Assembly (NCBI GenBank): GCA_029959085.1
Contig: JARWIR010000016.1
Coordinates: 10,089,441 to 10,153,440, forward strand
Source of the DNA: Nemophila menziesii
Taxonomy: Eukaryota; Streptophyta; Magnoliopsida; Boraginales; Hydrophyllaceae
Direction of reading: 5' to 3'
Length of the DNA stretch: 64,000 nucleotides
Position 1 is the first letter of the stretch. Each line of letters begins with the position of its first letter. Both the position numbers and the translations under genes were made by a program. Below are positions 35,835-46,624 of this stretch, piece after piece. The notes below the pieces were generated by a model that saw only the letters and a list, made by a program, of their open reading frames with translations, was not told the DNA's origin and searched no databases.

Positions 35835-36990
35835 TTGAATAAAGCGACAACAAACAAACTAAGGATCTTACAAACATTCTTCTTCGTCTTCGTCCTGGAC
35901 GTGTCGACTAGTAGTCTTGCCTTGTTGACTGCCAAGGGAACCTGGTGGAGGATTGAGAGCTTGGCCTGGAGTGAAAGTAGAAAGTCATGCGGAAGCTCTA
36001 GCTTATTAATAAACGATAGTGCCCAACTTAGGCCAGCCATCGCAAAATTAGGATTGTAGGCGGCATATTTGAGCTAGTGGATTGACTACCTTGAAGACTA
36101 TACGTGTGGTGCCCCTGTTTAATGAGAAATTTATTTAGTGCGGCCATCATCCCGTTTAATTGTTCATTCTGCTATGCCAGATCATGTCTTTGGCGGTGTC
36201 CTTCGAATATAGTCGCTGCAATCTCGGCGCAATCGAATAATAACTGAGTTTCTTATGCGGTACTTTCTTACCGTTCTTCGAATCCCATCTAAATTCACCA
36301 CATACTGACATCTCGAGGTATACATTCTCCTTGTAATATAGATCACAATCATTCAAGCAAATATCGATCGTACTATACCTCATACCAATGCTTTTCAACT
36401 TTTTGTTGCATTCCTCGTAAGACTCGAGTATAGTATGACCTTTGGGTAGAACACGACCCAACAAATCCAGGAGCTTGGTGATTGATGTGTTAGTCCACTT
36501 GTTCTTCACCTTTACGTGTATTAGCTTGGCAATGAAATTCAAATAACTCATTACTATAGATCCAGGGTATAATTCGGTCTCCAAATACTCGAACAAAGCT
36601 TCAAAACTGCCACGACTTGTATGATTCTCGTCTAGCATGTCAGTGTCAGCCGAATGACCATCAACATCATAAGTGGGTCTCAAATCGTAATACATATTCA
36701 TTATTTATCTTCTACAATTTGAGTAGGGATTTTCTCGGAAATTTCTAAATTCTCATCGTGTTAAACCTCATACGTGGACAAAACCCCATAATTTAGAAGG
36801 TTGCCCGAACCTCACGGATGGAAAATCAGCTATTCTTCAAACAATGATTACACAAACAAGGCAATAAACGATTAAGTCCCTCTTATTTTCCAACAAAATT
36901 GATAAATTCTTCCAAACCATTAATATATTCCACCGTAACATAACAATTGGATTTAATCCAACTCTTATCAATACCGAAGTCTAACAATTT
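35835..36990 (-). pseudogene. TNP2-TNPA deletion junction
   Basis: From the right, GIDKSWIKSN (about 36980) matches the CACTA1 TNP2 start, and 36701-36170 gives LRPTYDVDGHSADTDM, LETELYPGS, KLIHVKVKNKW and APRLQRLYSKDTAKDMIWH, colinear with TNP2. Directly after MIWH the sequence switches to QLNGMMAALNKF, which matches the EEMMAAINELR helix near the end of the CACTA1 TNPA-like protein. About 6 kb of intervening sequence is therefore missing at about 36165-36172. Further frameshifts and stops follow. Confidence 0.8.
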
Positions 36991-37102
36991 GGTATAAGTA
37001 ACAACTACAACAATATTAAAAATAAAAAATAAATGGTCATATGTATATTTTATACTATACAAACCAAATATACAATTATAAAAACAATTTTTTAATAACC
37101 CA

Positions 37103-37144
37103 ATCATATCATATCATATCATATCATATCATATCATATCATAT
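37103..37144. repeat. (ATATC)n microsatellite
   Basis: About eight uninterrupted ATATC/ATCAT pentanucleotide units. Confidence 0.95.
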
Positions 37145-37834
37145 GTAATACACAATCCTACTCAATGAAAACAAATATTAAAAGTGAATTTTAGAAAAAT
37201 ACTTAATTGTGAAAAATTTAGGTGGAGAAACTGAAGATTGAGTAGACACCACGTGGTAGATGGATTCAAAAATAGTATAAGATGAAATGGAGAAACAATT
37301 GATGAAGAATGGAACCATAATTTGTTAAGGTTTTGGAAGAATTTCGGAGAATAATTTTTGTTTTCAAAAATCTGCTATACTGCCCATAAATACGTTATCA
37401 TTAGCGACTACATGAAAGTAGTCGCTAATGATAGGCATGTAGTCGCTATATATTATAGTTAACCGAGATGACAAAAAATAGTCACTAATAAAACTAGTCA
37501 ACAACGACTACATTTTACGAGAATAAAAAAAATCAAAGTTTAATGAATAACACTAGTGACGACTTGTATAATATTTGCGACTACATCAAGTAGTCGCGAA
37601 TCACAAATGAATTATGTGCCGACTTATGTAGTCGGCGATACTTTTTAGTCGCGAAAGACATGTATCTAGCGAAAACTTGCATTTAGTTGCTAAAATTCTG
37701 GTCGCTATTAAAACACGTTCATGTTTACAAAAAATTCTATTACGTTTTTCTTATTTTGGACAAGTATCCATTACATTAAAATATTCGAAAGTGAAAGACA
37801 CGATCAATTACTTGAACCAAAAAAACATATACAA

Positions 37835-38053
37835 CACTACTAGAAATATTAACTTTAGTGGCAAAATAATTTACCATCAAAAGTCTTAGTTCGTTAGCAA
37901 ATTGTTTGTTTTTATTTTTATTGACTTTATTTTTAATGGTAAATATTATCGTTAAAAATATAATTAGAGCCATCATGGTGTTTAAAAATATTTTTAGAGA
38001 CTATTTTAATATCGTAATATATATCGTGTCTAATTATATTATTTGTTGTAGTG
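37835..38053. mobile_element. 219 bp CACTA MITE
   Basis: It starts CACTACTAGAAAT and ends ATTTGTTGTAGTG, so the termini are inverted CACTAC repeats. Flanking triplets are CAA and TAA, a one-mismatch 3 bp duplication. Paralogous unit 1 (about 13430) runs through this point without it. There is no coding content. Confidence 0.75.
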
Positions 38054-38521
38054 TAAGTTAGTTAATTATGTAAAAAATCTGGTCGCTAATAAAATACGTT
38101 GTAATAGCAGTAAACGACGGCCAACAAAAAATTGAAGGGCTCCCAATCCTAAATATCAATGTATAAACAATTAACATGTTTCTACACAAAAAATTTCATA
38201 ACGATTTTTTTAATTTTGGACAAGTGGATTATCCACTACGTTTAAAATATTCATTTCTGACTGGATCAGGGTAGTTTTTTTTTTTTTTTGTTTCGAAAGT
38301 GAACGACTCGATCAGTTGAACGAAAAAAAAAATATATAAGTTAGTATATTATGTAAGAAAACATCCCGTAGATCCCATCAGGATGTTTTAATTTCCTAAT
38401 TAATTCATCAGGAAACCGAATATCCCTCTCATGACATAACATTAAAAAACACCTCGTTCAGAACACTAGTATTATCCAATGGCTTCTACGATTGCTCAAA
38501 GACTGTTTCAAAACTTCTCTC

Positions 38522-38527
38522 TATAAA
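38522..38527 (+). promoter_or_regulatory. TATA box of ASR2
   Basis: TATAAA lies 88 bp before the ATG and aligns with the TATA boxes of ASR1 and ASR3. Confidence 0.65.
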
Positions 38528-38614
38528 TTCATTTACATATAGAGCTGATAATTGTATTCAGAGTAACCAATTAAACACATTTTCAATTCTGTATTGTAAC
38601 TTGTAAGCAACATT

Positions 38615-39069
38615 ATGGCTGAAGAGAAAAAACATCATTTCTTTCACCACAAGGATGAGGCAGATCAGGAACCAGAAACACAGGACTACGAGAAAGAAAG
38701 GAAGCACCACAAACATCTTGAACAGATTGGAAAGTTGGGTGTTGCTGCTGCTGGTGCCTATGCCGTCGTAAATATTGTTTTCCCTTTTACATGCTCTATT
38801 TTAATTAAGCTCGTCTAATACAAACTGTGTGGTTCAATTAAACACGAAAGTAATCGTCATTATTATTATTTAGTGTTTATTTTTTTGTCGTTTTAATTGA
38901 ATTATAGCACGAGAAAAGACAGGCAAAGAAGGATCCAGAGAATAGCCATTCGCACAAGAAAAAAGAAGAGCTTGCAGCAGGATTGGCAGTTGGAGCGAGT
39001 GTGTTCGCATTACATGAACGTCATGAGAAAAAAGATGCCAAAAAGAAACATAAAGAAAGCAAGAAGTAA
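38615..39069 (+). CDS. ASR: ASR (ABA/WDS-induced) protein, copy 2
   Basis: Exons 38615-38767 and 38908-39069 give 104 residues. This is the most diverged copy: exon 1 has [18 protein letters not shown] and an extra Ala in the hydrophobic stretch, and exon 2 reads [33 protein letters not shown] and ends KESKK. The His/Lys clusters that bind zinc in the family are kept except for one His in the final HEHHEKK-type motif (HERHEKK here). Intron phase and position match the other copies. It lies 285 bp from the stop of a convergent EC1 gene, so the two transcripts probably share or overlap terminators. Confidence 0.88.
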
Positions 39070-39354
39070 ATAATGAGCCACTTCTTATATTATGTCTTTT
39101 ATTCTACTACCTCACTTACTTGAGCCTTTTCGTTTATTCTTGTAAGTTTGATTTGATTTGGTTGAACTGTGTGAACTTCTTTTGTCTGTTGATATATTTG
39201 GAAAGATTGCTATATATATATAACGATGTGATGTTTGTTTTATTTAACTAAAAAAAAAGTGAGACAATTTGGTCAATAAACACGACTTTTTATTTTATTA
39301 TTATTAGGAGAACGATACATATACCCAATAATGACGTGGCACCAACTCGGTTAA

Positions 39355-39753
39355 TTAAGTTCTTAATCGACTGAAAATGCCTGGTGCTGATTGAGGCGAC
39401 GATGATGAACCACAATAGCCGCTAAGAATATCACCTTCTTCAGCTGTATAACCCAATGAAGTAAGCATACTTGGCCAACAATGGTGTGTTATAATACGAA
39501 TAGCTTTACAACAATCCATCCCCAAATAAGATTCACCATTGATGAAGAAAAGAATGATCTCATTTGTGCATGACTTTAACTCCATTAATGCATTCCAACA
39601 CTCCATCACTCCACCACCTTCACCTTCACCGTCACCTTCAAGCCTAGCAGCGATGTTATCCCCTGGATTGATTTTCCGACCATCAATTGCTGCCATCACT
39701 GTTAAAATGAGACATGAAAATGTTAACACCAAAGAAAGCTTCATCCCAGCCAT
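39355..39753 (-). CDS. EC1: Egg-cell-secreted protein EC1-like (unit 2)
   Basis: Single exon, 132 residues. Residues 1-22 form a signal peptide (MKLSLVLTFSCLILTVMA). An acidic Gly/Glu linker follows, then the prolamin-like domain with six cysteines at about 52, 62, 81, 82, 92 and 114. Family motifs ECWNAL, SCTNEIILFF, CCKAI, HHCWPSML and LSGYC are all present. In Arabidopsis, EC1 proteins are stored in egg-cell vesicles, secreted when sperm arrive, and cause sperm to expose the fusogen HAP2/GCS1. A TATA box lies upstream and no intron is needed. The second Met (residue 4) could also be the start. Confidence 0.9.
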   Translation of the reverse strand: MAGMKLSLVLTFSCLILTVMAAIDGRKINPGDNIAARLEGDGEGEGGGVMECWNALMELKSCTNEIILFFINGESYLGMDCCKAIRIITHHCWPSMLTSLGYTAEEGDILSGYCGSSSSPQSAPGIFSRLRT

Positions 39754-39827
39754 AGAAATTATATAAAATTGCGTAGAATCAATATTATGTTGTGTAAAAG
39801 TTGTAGTTGGTGATCTACGAGAAGGCC

Positions 39828-39833
39828 TTTATA
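39828..39833 (-). promoter_or_regulatory. TATA box of EC1 (unit 2)
   Basis: CTATATAAAGG on the minus strand, 75-80 bp before the start codon; the identical sequence lies at the same distance from the other intact EC1 gene. Confidence 0.7.
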
Positions 39834-39839
39834 TAGGAA

Positions 39840-40470
39840 TTGATGACTACTAGGAATTACTAGATAGCTTTAATTAGATGGCAAGCCAAGAGATTATAAC
39901 TGCTTTCTTAATTTCTTCTATAATTTATGTGAATATTGATTAAAGGAAGATGAAACCTAGACATATAATATATGTTGTCTACCTTTCTCACATCATATAA
40001 ATTTATTTTTTTAACGTCGAGAAGATGAGAAAGATTTTATTTTGAGTTTAAGTATCAAACAAGTACTATTTTATTTAAAGAAGCAACTCTCAAATCATAA
40101 ATTGTAATCTAACGTGTTTAGGCTCTCGTTTAAGTATCTTATGGTATGAAAAGTGTTTATATAAGTTTGTTGAGGATATTATTAGGTTTGAACAAGAATT
40201 AGTTTGCAATTTATAGTTTTATTTCATTAATTAATGATGTAACTTATTTATTTTTTCTAGTTTGAGTTAGATACACTAACATATGGTAATTGGAAGATTC
40301 TCGAGTTCGATAGTGTGTAGGGAGCATCTGAACGTCAAGACCAAGTAACGTGACCGATTTTTATGCGTAAGTGTTAATTTTAATGTTGCAAGGTTTGTTT
40401 TGCATGTCCTGAAGTTTAATTAGTGTTCTTGTATTGGTAAATGGCTATATATTCTAGGCTTACATAACTA
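39840..40470. other. Upstream region of EC1-2 and flank of the hAT insertion
   Basis: The first 250 bp matches the upstream region of EC1-3 (55450-55740). Beyond about 40100 the similarity stops. A short open stretch near 40265-40330 (TYGNWKILEFDSV) may be an upstream exon of the decayed coding region that resumes after the hAT element. Confidence 0.4.
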
Positions 40471-40478
40471 CCCCGGAG

Positions 40479-42803
40479 TCCGGGTGGCAAACGATCGGTC
40501 TGATCTGGTCCGGACCGGTTCTTATCGGCTCAAAACCTTTACGGACCGTACCGGTCCTCCGGTTTTATTTTACCGGCCGGACCTGTCCAGTTTTTATTGT
40601 ACAAAATGGTAGAATCGAATCGATTATAAGAACCGGTCAAACCAGTTTTGGTCCAGTTCTAACCAGTTTTGAACTAGTTCTTACTTTTTTTTCTTTTTTA
40701 AATTACTACTAAGAGAGTTTAAGTGATATGAAAACTAGCATTACATCATCATCATAAAATTTACAAATATTTCTTTAAAACAGAAAAAAATGCATAACAT
40801 TTTACTTTCCTACGATAGTCTAAGACTATGAGGTACTGTAAGCTGCTTATCAGTCAACAATAACATAACTTCTCGATCCAATTCAATAACCATGCATTGC
40901 ATATCACTCCCTGTAACTATTCCACTATAGCAAGAACATTCACCTTTCCTATAATCTCATCTTTCTTAGGCAAGATCCAGGTTTTAACAAAGTTAGGGAG
41001 ATGCAATGAAGCTTTATATGTTGTTGAATACATTAATTTTGAATCTTCTTTCTTTACAAACACTAATTTATTAGTCAATTCCAAAAGCAAAACAACTTTC
41101 CAACTAATCTTGTGATCACGAGATGCCAACACGAATCGTACCCACAAAAATAAATAATCATTGGATTGATGAAAGAATGATTACTACCCTTCTCTTCGTT
41201 TAAATCATGTAATGAGAATTTTAAATACAAAAAAAAAGGCATCTCAAAAGCCTTTTTGTAAAATTCTCAAAAACATTAAGGAATCAAACTAATTTCATTT
41301 TTTAAGTGGCAAAACTTATTCAACCAAACAAGCCAAGCCAACATTCTAGTATAAAAAAATAACATTATGCAACATTAAAATCTTAAAAGCCTAAAAATTT
41401 CGCAACTAAATTAAATCTAAAAACGAGCAAGTTTTTCACTTTGTCAACATAGTATTCAACTTTTTAGAAATTACAGGAACTAATTGTCAACTTCTTAGCC
41501 CTTCACCTTTCGAAGTAAAAGCTAATGGCCAAAATAATTAACTAGTTTTTTTCAAAATTATTGTCATCATTTAACCAACTAGTAGGGACTATTGTGAAAA
41601 AATGTGTTACTCATTAAGCAAATTCATCACACTTATGCAAAATTACTCATTACTTAGCCAAAAACAAAATATTCCAAATTTTAGGGACTAATTATGCAAT
41701 TTTCAATTACCAAAGGGACTTTTGGTGCAAATAATAGGCATTATTAGAATTTAGTTTCATCATATTCGAAAAAAACACTTTGGCCCAACTAAAAATTATG
41801 TTAAACATATAAAAAAAACATAAAAACCACAAATCGGAATCAAATCACCCCATTTTCCAATTTTCCATGTCATACACATGATTTTTAGGCTATCACCTTT
41901 ACTTTTTTTCAATTTTCAAATATCACAGGGAACATATAAAACATTTTCGAACTCAGGAATTATGGTAGGGGCTTCAAATTATGCATAAATAATATAGAAA
42001 ACCCCACAACTCAAAACCCATCCATTAATTTTTATATTTTTTCATGTCTAAACTTGATTTTTCCACCATAAACATAATTAATTAGGCAATTTCGCATACC
42101 AAATACAAAAAATACTGTAATTTCGGATGATATAGGACTTCTAATAAACTTGTTTTAGCCAAAAACATCCTACGAAACCAAAGATCGGAAAGACTTATTG
42201 TAACTACCAGATTTATAAACAATAATAGTACAATAATACCTTATCTTGGCTTGAAGAAGGCTTCTCATAGCAATATGATGAGACTCAAAAATCTCATATG
42301 TGCAATCAAATTACAACAAATTATATATGTTGAGACTGTAAAATCTCATAGTAAACAAAATATATAGTGATTCAGTTCAATGTTCTTAAATAGGAAAACT
42401 TTGATCTAGTAATCTCTGAGAAACCAGCAAACAATTTCCCAAAATTAAAACAAATTAAAACCCCAATTTTCCAAACATTTCATCACTAAAAGAACTTATT
42501 AGGTGTAGATGATTTAGATGGTGGAAAATGTTTGAAATTGGGTAGACAATTGAAGAAAGATAGAATGGGAACAATTGAAGTGGGACATTGGGTTTTCTTT
42601 GTTATATTTAATATTACATATGTAAAAAAATGAAAAAAAAATAAATGAAGGCATTATCGGTCCAGACCGGTCCATAGGCAGGATTTTCCTAAAGAACCGG
42701 ACTGATAGTTGGTGGACCGGTCCGGTCCGGTTCGGTCCTACACTATATCATCGTTTCGATCCCGGTCCTGGAATCGGCCGGTCTAGTCTGATAGCCAGGC
42801 TAA
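40479..42803. mobile_element. Non-autonomous hAT element, 2.3 kb
   Basis: An 8 bp target duplication CCCCGGAG (40471-40478 and 42804-42811) flanks imperfect inverted ends (TCCGGGTGGC at the left; TTAGCCTGGC read inward from the right). About 200 bp at each end is rich in GGTCCGG / CCGGACCGG palindromes, as in many plant hATs. The AT-rich interior has no recognisable transposase. An 8 bp duplication with hAT-like ends supports the superfamily. Confidence 0.75.
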
Positions 42804-42811
42804 CCCCGGAG

Positions 42812-45420
42812 TACTAGTTGACTTGGATGCTCTTGTAGAACGTTTACGACTTGACCCCACACATGAGGGCTATATACGAGGATGGGTTCCTCGTAAGCTC
42901 GTCATATGATCAGGAAGTTGTGCTCGACAATGATGGTGTGGAAGAGGTAGTTGATAGGGGTGTGGTAAGTTATTTTACATAAAGTAATTACAAGTCGCTT
43001 TTTTACTTTGAAACATGCTCGCTTGGTCATCTTCTTTCATAAGTTGCATATAGACCTGGACTTAATTGGTGAAGAATTTTGTATTAAAGTTTTGTTTTAA
43101 GTTTATTTATTCAAATGAATAGTACAATTGCCTAGAATATTGGGTTGTTATATTCGCTAATTGCTATATGTTCAAAAATTCATTTAAGGATTTCTTGGAT
43201 TTTAAGTAAGGTGAAGCTAGTTTCCAAGCTTTCTTTACCAAAGATGGTTTCCTTAACCAACCAGCTCAACAAGGAACAAGTCTAAGCGATTATCGACATG
43301 GGGTTAGGGGAGTTTACTGGACTTCCCAAAAACCGTTTAAAACAAGATATCTGCCCGTTTATGGTTGATATGTTTGATTTGGGGATTGGATCGTTTAAAA
43401 TAATTAGTAACGAGCTTAGATTTAGTTATTTGGATGTCCATAGGGTTTTAGGATTACCCAAACGAGGCCCTACCCCATCCCTTAAAGGTGTTAGTGCCCT
43501 AAAGTAAGGGCTTTAGAGGCCAGTTTCATGGGCCACTTTACGAAAGAATCACCAGTCGAATCGAAAGAAATAGAGAATAGGTAGTAACGATGTCAAACCC
43601 CCGAGGATTTGTTTAAGATATATTTTATGTTGTATTTACTTGGTTAATTTTGTGTGTGTATCAAACATTCACGGTATAGACATGACCTAATTTTTGGAAT
43701 TAAGTAGGTTTAGTTAATTCCCACTTACAATTCATCATATCTTGTATATAATTAAATCATTGAAGGCATCAAGGCATTCAAGTTGGAGACACAAAATGTG
43801 CACTCCAAGTACTTTTTTAGATGTGTATATGTGTTACAGGTTAAAAAAAAATCAACTACCTTTAACTTTTGTTATATAGATATTAATGTGTTTGTGTTGT
43901 ATCATATGATAGGTGTTGTTCATACAGCATGTGAATCATATTAATAAGCCTGTATAATTTCGATTAACATTGTCATTTTCCAAGAACTTTACACATTAAG
44001 CACGGTGAAAAAGTTGAAATTATTGATTTGTATGGGTAGGGAAGATATTTGTAGGTGCAAATTTTATGAATTAATGGTTGAGGGTGAAGTAGAGGGCAAA
44101 AAGCCTAATGATATGGAGGAGACATGTCTGAGGTTTTTAAAGAACGTGTCAAGGAGTTCATGTAAGGCTCGCAAACGCTCCACTGGCCATGGAAAAGATG
44201 TAGTCGGAAGGCGTGAATTCTAGGAGTTGAAGGGGCTTATACAAAACTGTATGTATGTGCTCTGGTGGGAAGGACAGGTCGTAAAAAGCTAATAGCGGTA
44301 AGAGAATAGCGTCCGAATCATCTTCATGGATAGCTAGCGTTGTTACCATGGGCATCCCTATCCGGTCTCCACCTTTCCATTATAGCATGCCAAGTTTTAC
44401 TGAATCTCCAATGCAACAGAACATGGAAATATCAACTAGTCCCATCCATGGTACAATTCATGTTGATACGATTTATTTGTCTAGTCCGAGTAGGTCCCTA
44501 TGCTTGTGATTACTGGGCCGTATCGGGTTACGCGAGGTCTCTGTAATAGTTGGACCGAGTATTCCCGGAGATTAGATAAAGACGACCACTTGCTTTACAC
44601 CTATTTGATGGACAAAAAATCCTCCTATAAATAATAACATTTTGCTTGAAACATTTTATGTATGTTAATTGTATTATTACCTATAATTGCACTCAAAATT
44701 TTTGTTGGTCGGTTGTAATATCACACTCCATCTTCAATTTGAAACGAAAGGAGATGGTCAAGCTATTGACACTGTGTGAACTTGTTTCCGCAAACGTGAG
44801 TATTTTAGTTTCTTATTCTATATTTTTTGTCTAACTTTAATTCTTTTGTGCATTTCTTTAATAGGTAATTGTTTATGTGCCTAAAATTTGTGCGGATACA
44901 AAATCTGTGAATCCGGAGTGACGTGATTGGTTTGCGCCGACCTATTTTAGCATAAGTGTTTACAGTTTTTTTATCGTTGAATGCTTATAAGTTATGTGTT
45001 AATTGAAATAAAAAGCAGACTCATTTGGTGACGGGCATGAAAACAATAGCGGAGGTGGTCGAGCAATATTACGGTGAACGCCGCTATACCAGAGATGTCA
45101 CAATTTAGATTGGGTAATTTTAGCATTTTTTTTCTATCTATGTAAAATTCATGATTTTGTATATTCTAGTGAGCTCAGCTTAGATGAGCTATATGTGTCT
45201 GTCAATAGAGGAGGATTTAATTGGATGTATACATATTCGACTTCACAGAAAAGAAGGCCAATTTGTGTGACATCACGCTTAGAATCAAACATTTCTTGTA
45301 GTCCGAGGGACTTCAGCTTTTCCTTGACCATGTTGGTATCAACAACTCTCTGTCGAGGCTCCTTGATTTGACAATCACTTAGGTGGGCCCCCCTCCAATG
45401 TGACACAAACGATTGTGTAA
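42812..45420 (+). pseudogene. Decayed multi-exon coding region, possibly transposon-related
   Basis: Open, splice-bounded blocks on the plus strand read ERLRLDPTHEGYIRGWVPRK (about 42840-42905), GLGEFTGLPKNRLKQDICPF and ELRFSYLDVHRVLGLPKRG (43298-43507), and CLRFLKNVSRSSCKARKRS (about 44130). The block at 43298 resembles the N-terminal region of plant proteins tied to Ulp1-protease-carrying Mutator elements, where a GxGxFLGxP...L...L...F stretch precedes VHRVLGLP. No peptidase domain was found. Stops and frameshifts occur throughout. The hAT element lies at its left edge and may have inserted into it. Confidence 0.4.
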
Positions 45421-46620
45421 TTCACGCGTGCACAAGATGAGATTCTCGGGGAAGTTCGTAGCTTAGATTAATTCACAATCGGTTTCTAAGAGTTTTGAAT
45501 GTTCCAAATACCTGTTTAGGAGTGATTATAACGTGTTGTGATATTATATTGAATAAGTACGTGATGATAGTGTGTATTTGGATGAATTATGTAGTTTTTT
45601 TATTTGGAATGTTAAGACTTTAATTAATGTTAAGTGTCGTGTATTAAGACTTTTAATTTGTGATTCAACTTGTGACTTTGAATTTTATGAACGACTAAAA
45701 GTTCTATGAGTTATGATATATGTGTGTAAGAACTTAGTGATTATTTGTGCAGATACTCTTCCATATTTCTTACATATAACCTATTAACACAAACCACCAA
45801 ACTCATAAACACAACTATATATTATCTTAACCATATACCCTTAACCCCTAACCCTTAACCATATAACATATACTTTAACCCTTAAACAATTATCATATAT
45901 AATTGACTAAAACCGTAAAATATATCAAAATCATCCATCTTTCCACCATTAAGGCATGAAAAGATAAATTATCTATACATTAATTAAATAACAAGGGATT
46001 AAGTATAATTCAAGAAAAAAATTCCAATTTAATCGGTGTTAATCGATCTGTTTCAAAATCCTAATCATATGGATAACAAAAATTATAACTAAATGAACAG
46101 TACAATTCACGAACGGAAAAATGCATTGCATTAATCAATTTGAAATGGCCAAAAACTTGCATGGATTAGACACTATATATTTTAATATGAAATTACTTGA
46201 CACATGGCAGATCTTCAATAAATGCAAAAAAATTTAGGAGTGACATGTGTCATATTCTTTAATCGATGTTATGACATGTGTCAGAGACTTTAGTTAACGC
46301 ACTCTTACACATTTGACTTTTATAAAACAAAAAAAATGAACTAGACGCCATTTAGAAACAAAAAAAATGAACTAAAGACGCCATTAGCCGCAATTTTAAT
46401 AACGAAAAAAGTCACATCATTGAAAACTTCATACACTATTCATTGCATGACCACACACTTACACATAATTATTACACTCCTATTCATTGAATGATCAACC
46501 ATCATTACACTTTTAAGGGAATAAGGGTAAGAGTACATAATAATAAAATAATCAAATTAATCCTAGCCGTTGTGATTGCCATGTGTCACAATCATGTTCT
46601 TGCGAACATACATCCTGTGT
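45421..46620. other. Gene-free AT-rich interval
   Basis: No coding region recognised. Notable sequence: degenerate AACCCTTAACC runs at about 45826-45885, and two copies of the palindrome TGACATGTGTCA about 30 bp apart (about 46243 and 46273). Confidence 0.5.
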
Positions 46621-46624
46621 ATTG

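Larger units (their letters stand above)
35244..37720 (-). mobile_element. CACTA deletion derivative (related to CACTA1)
   Basis: Reading right to left: subterminal motifs GCGACTAC / GTAGTCGC at 37390-37680, TNP2 N-terminal exons (36990-36156), a TNPA C-terminal fragment (36160-35835), then a second motif array of TGTCGCTAG / GTCGTCGCTA type at 35250-35645. The middle, including the catalytic half of TNP2, is gone. It lies at the broken N-terminal end of the EC1 pseudogene. Clear CACTAC termini and a 3 bp duplication were not found, so outer limits are approximate. Confidence 0.7.

Noticed and set aside
45826..45890. Interstitial telomeric repeat from AACCCTTAACC runs
   Set aside because: Too short and irregular compared with the plant CCCTAAA repeat.
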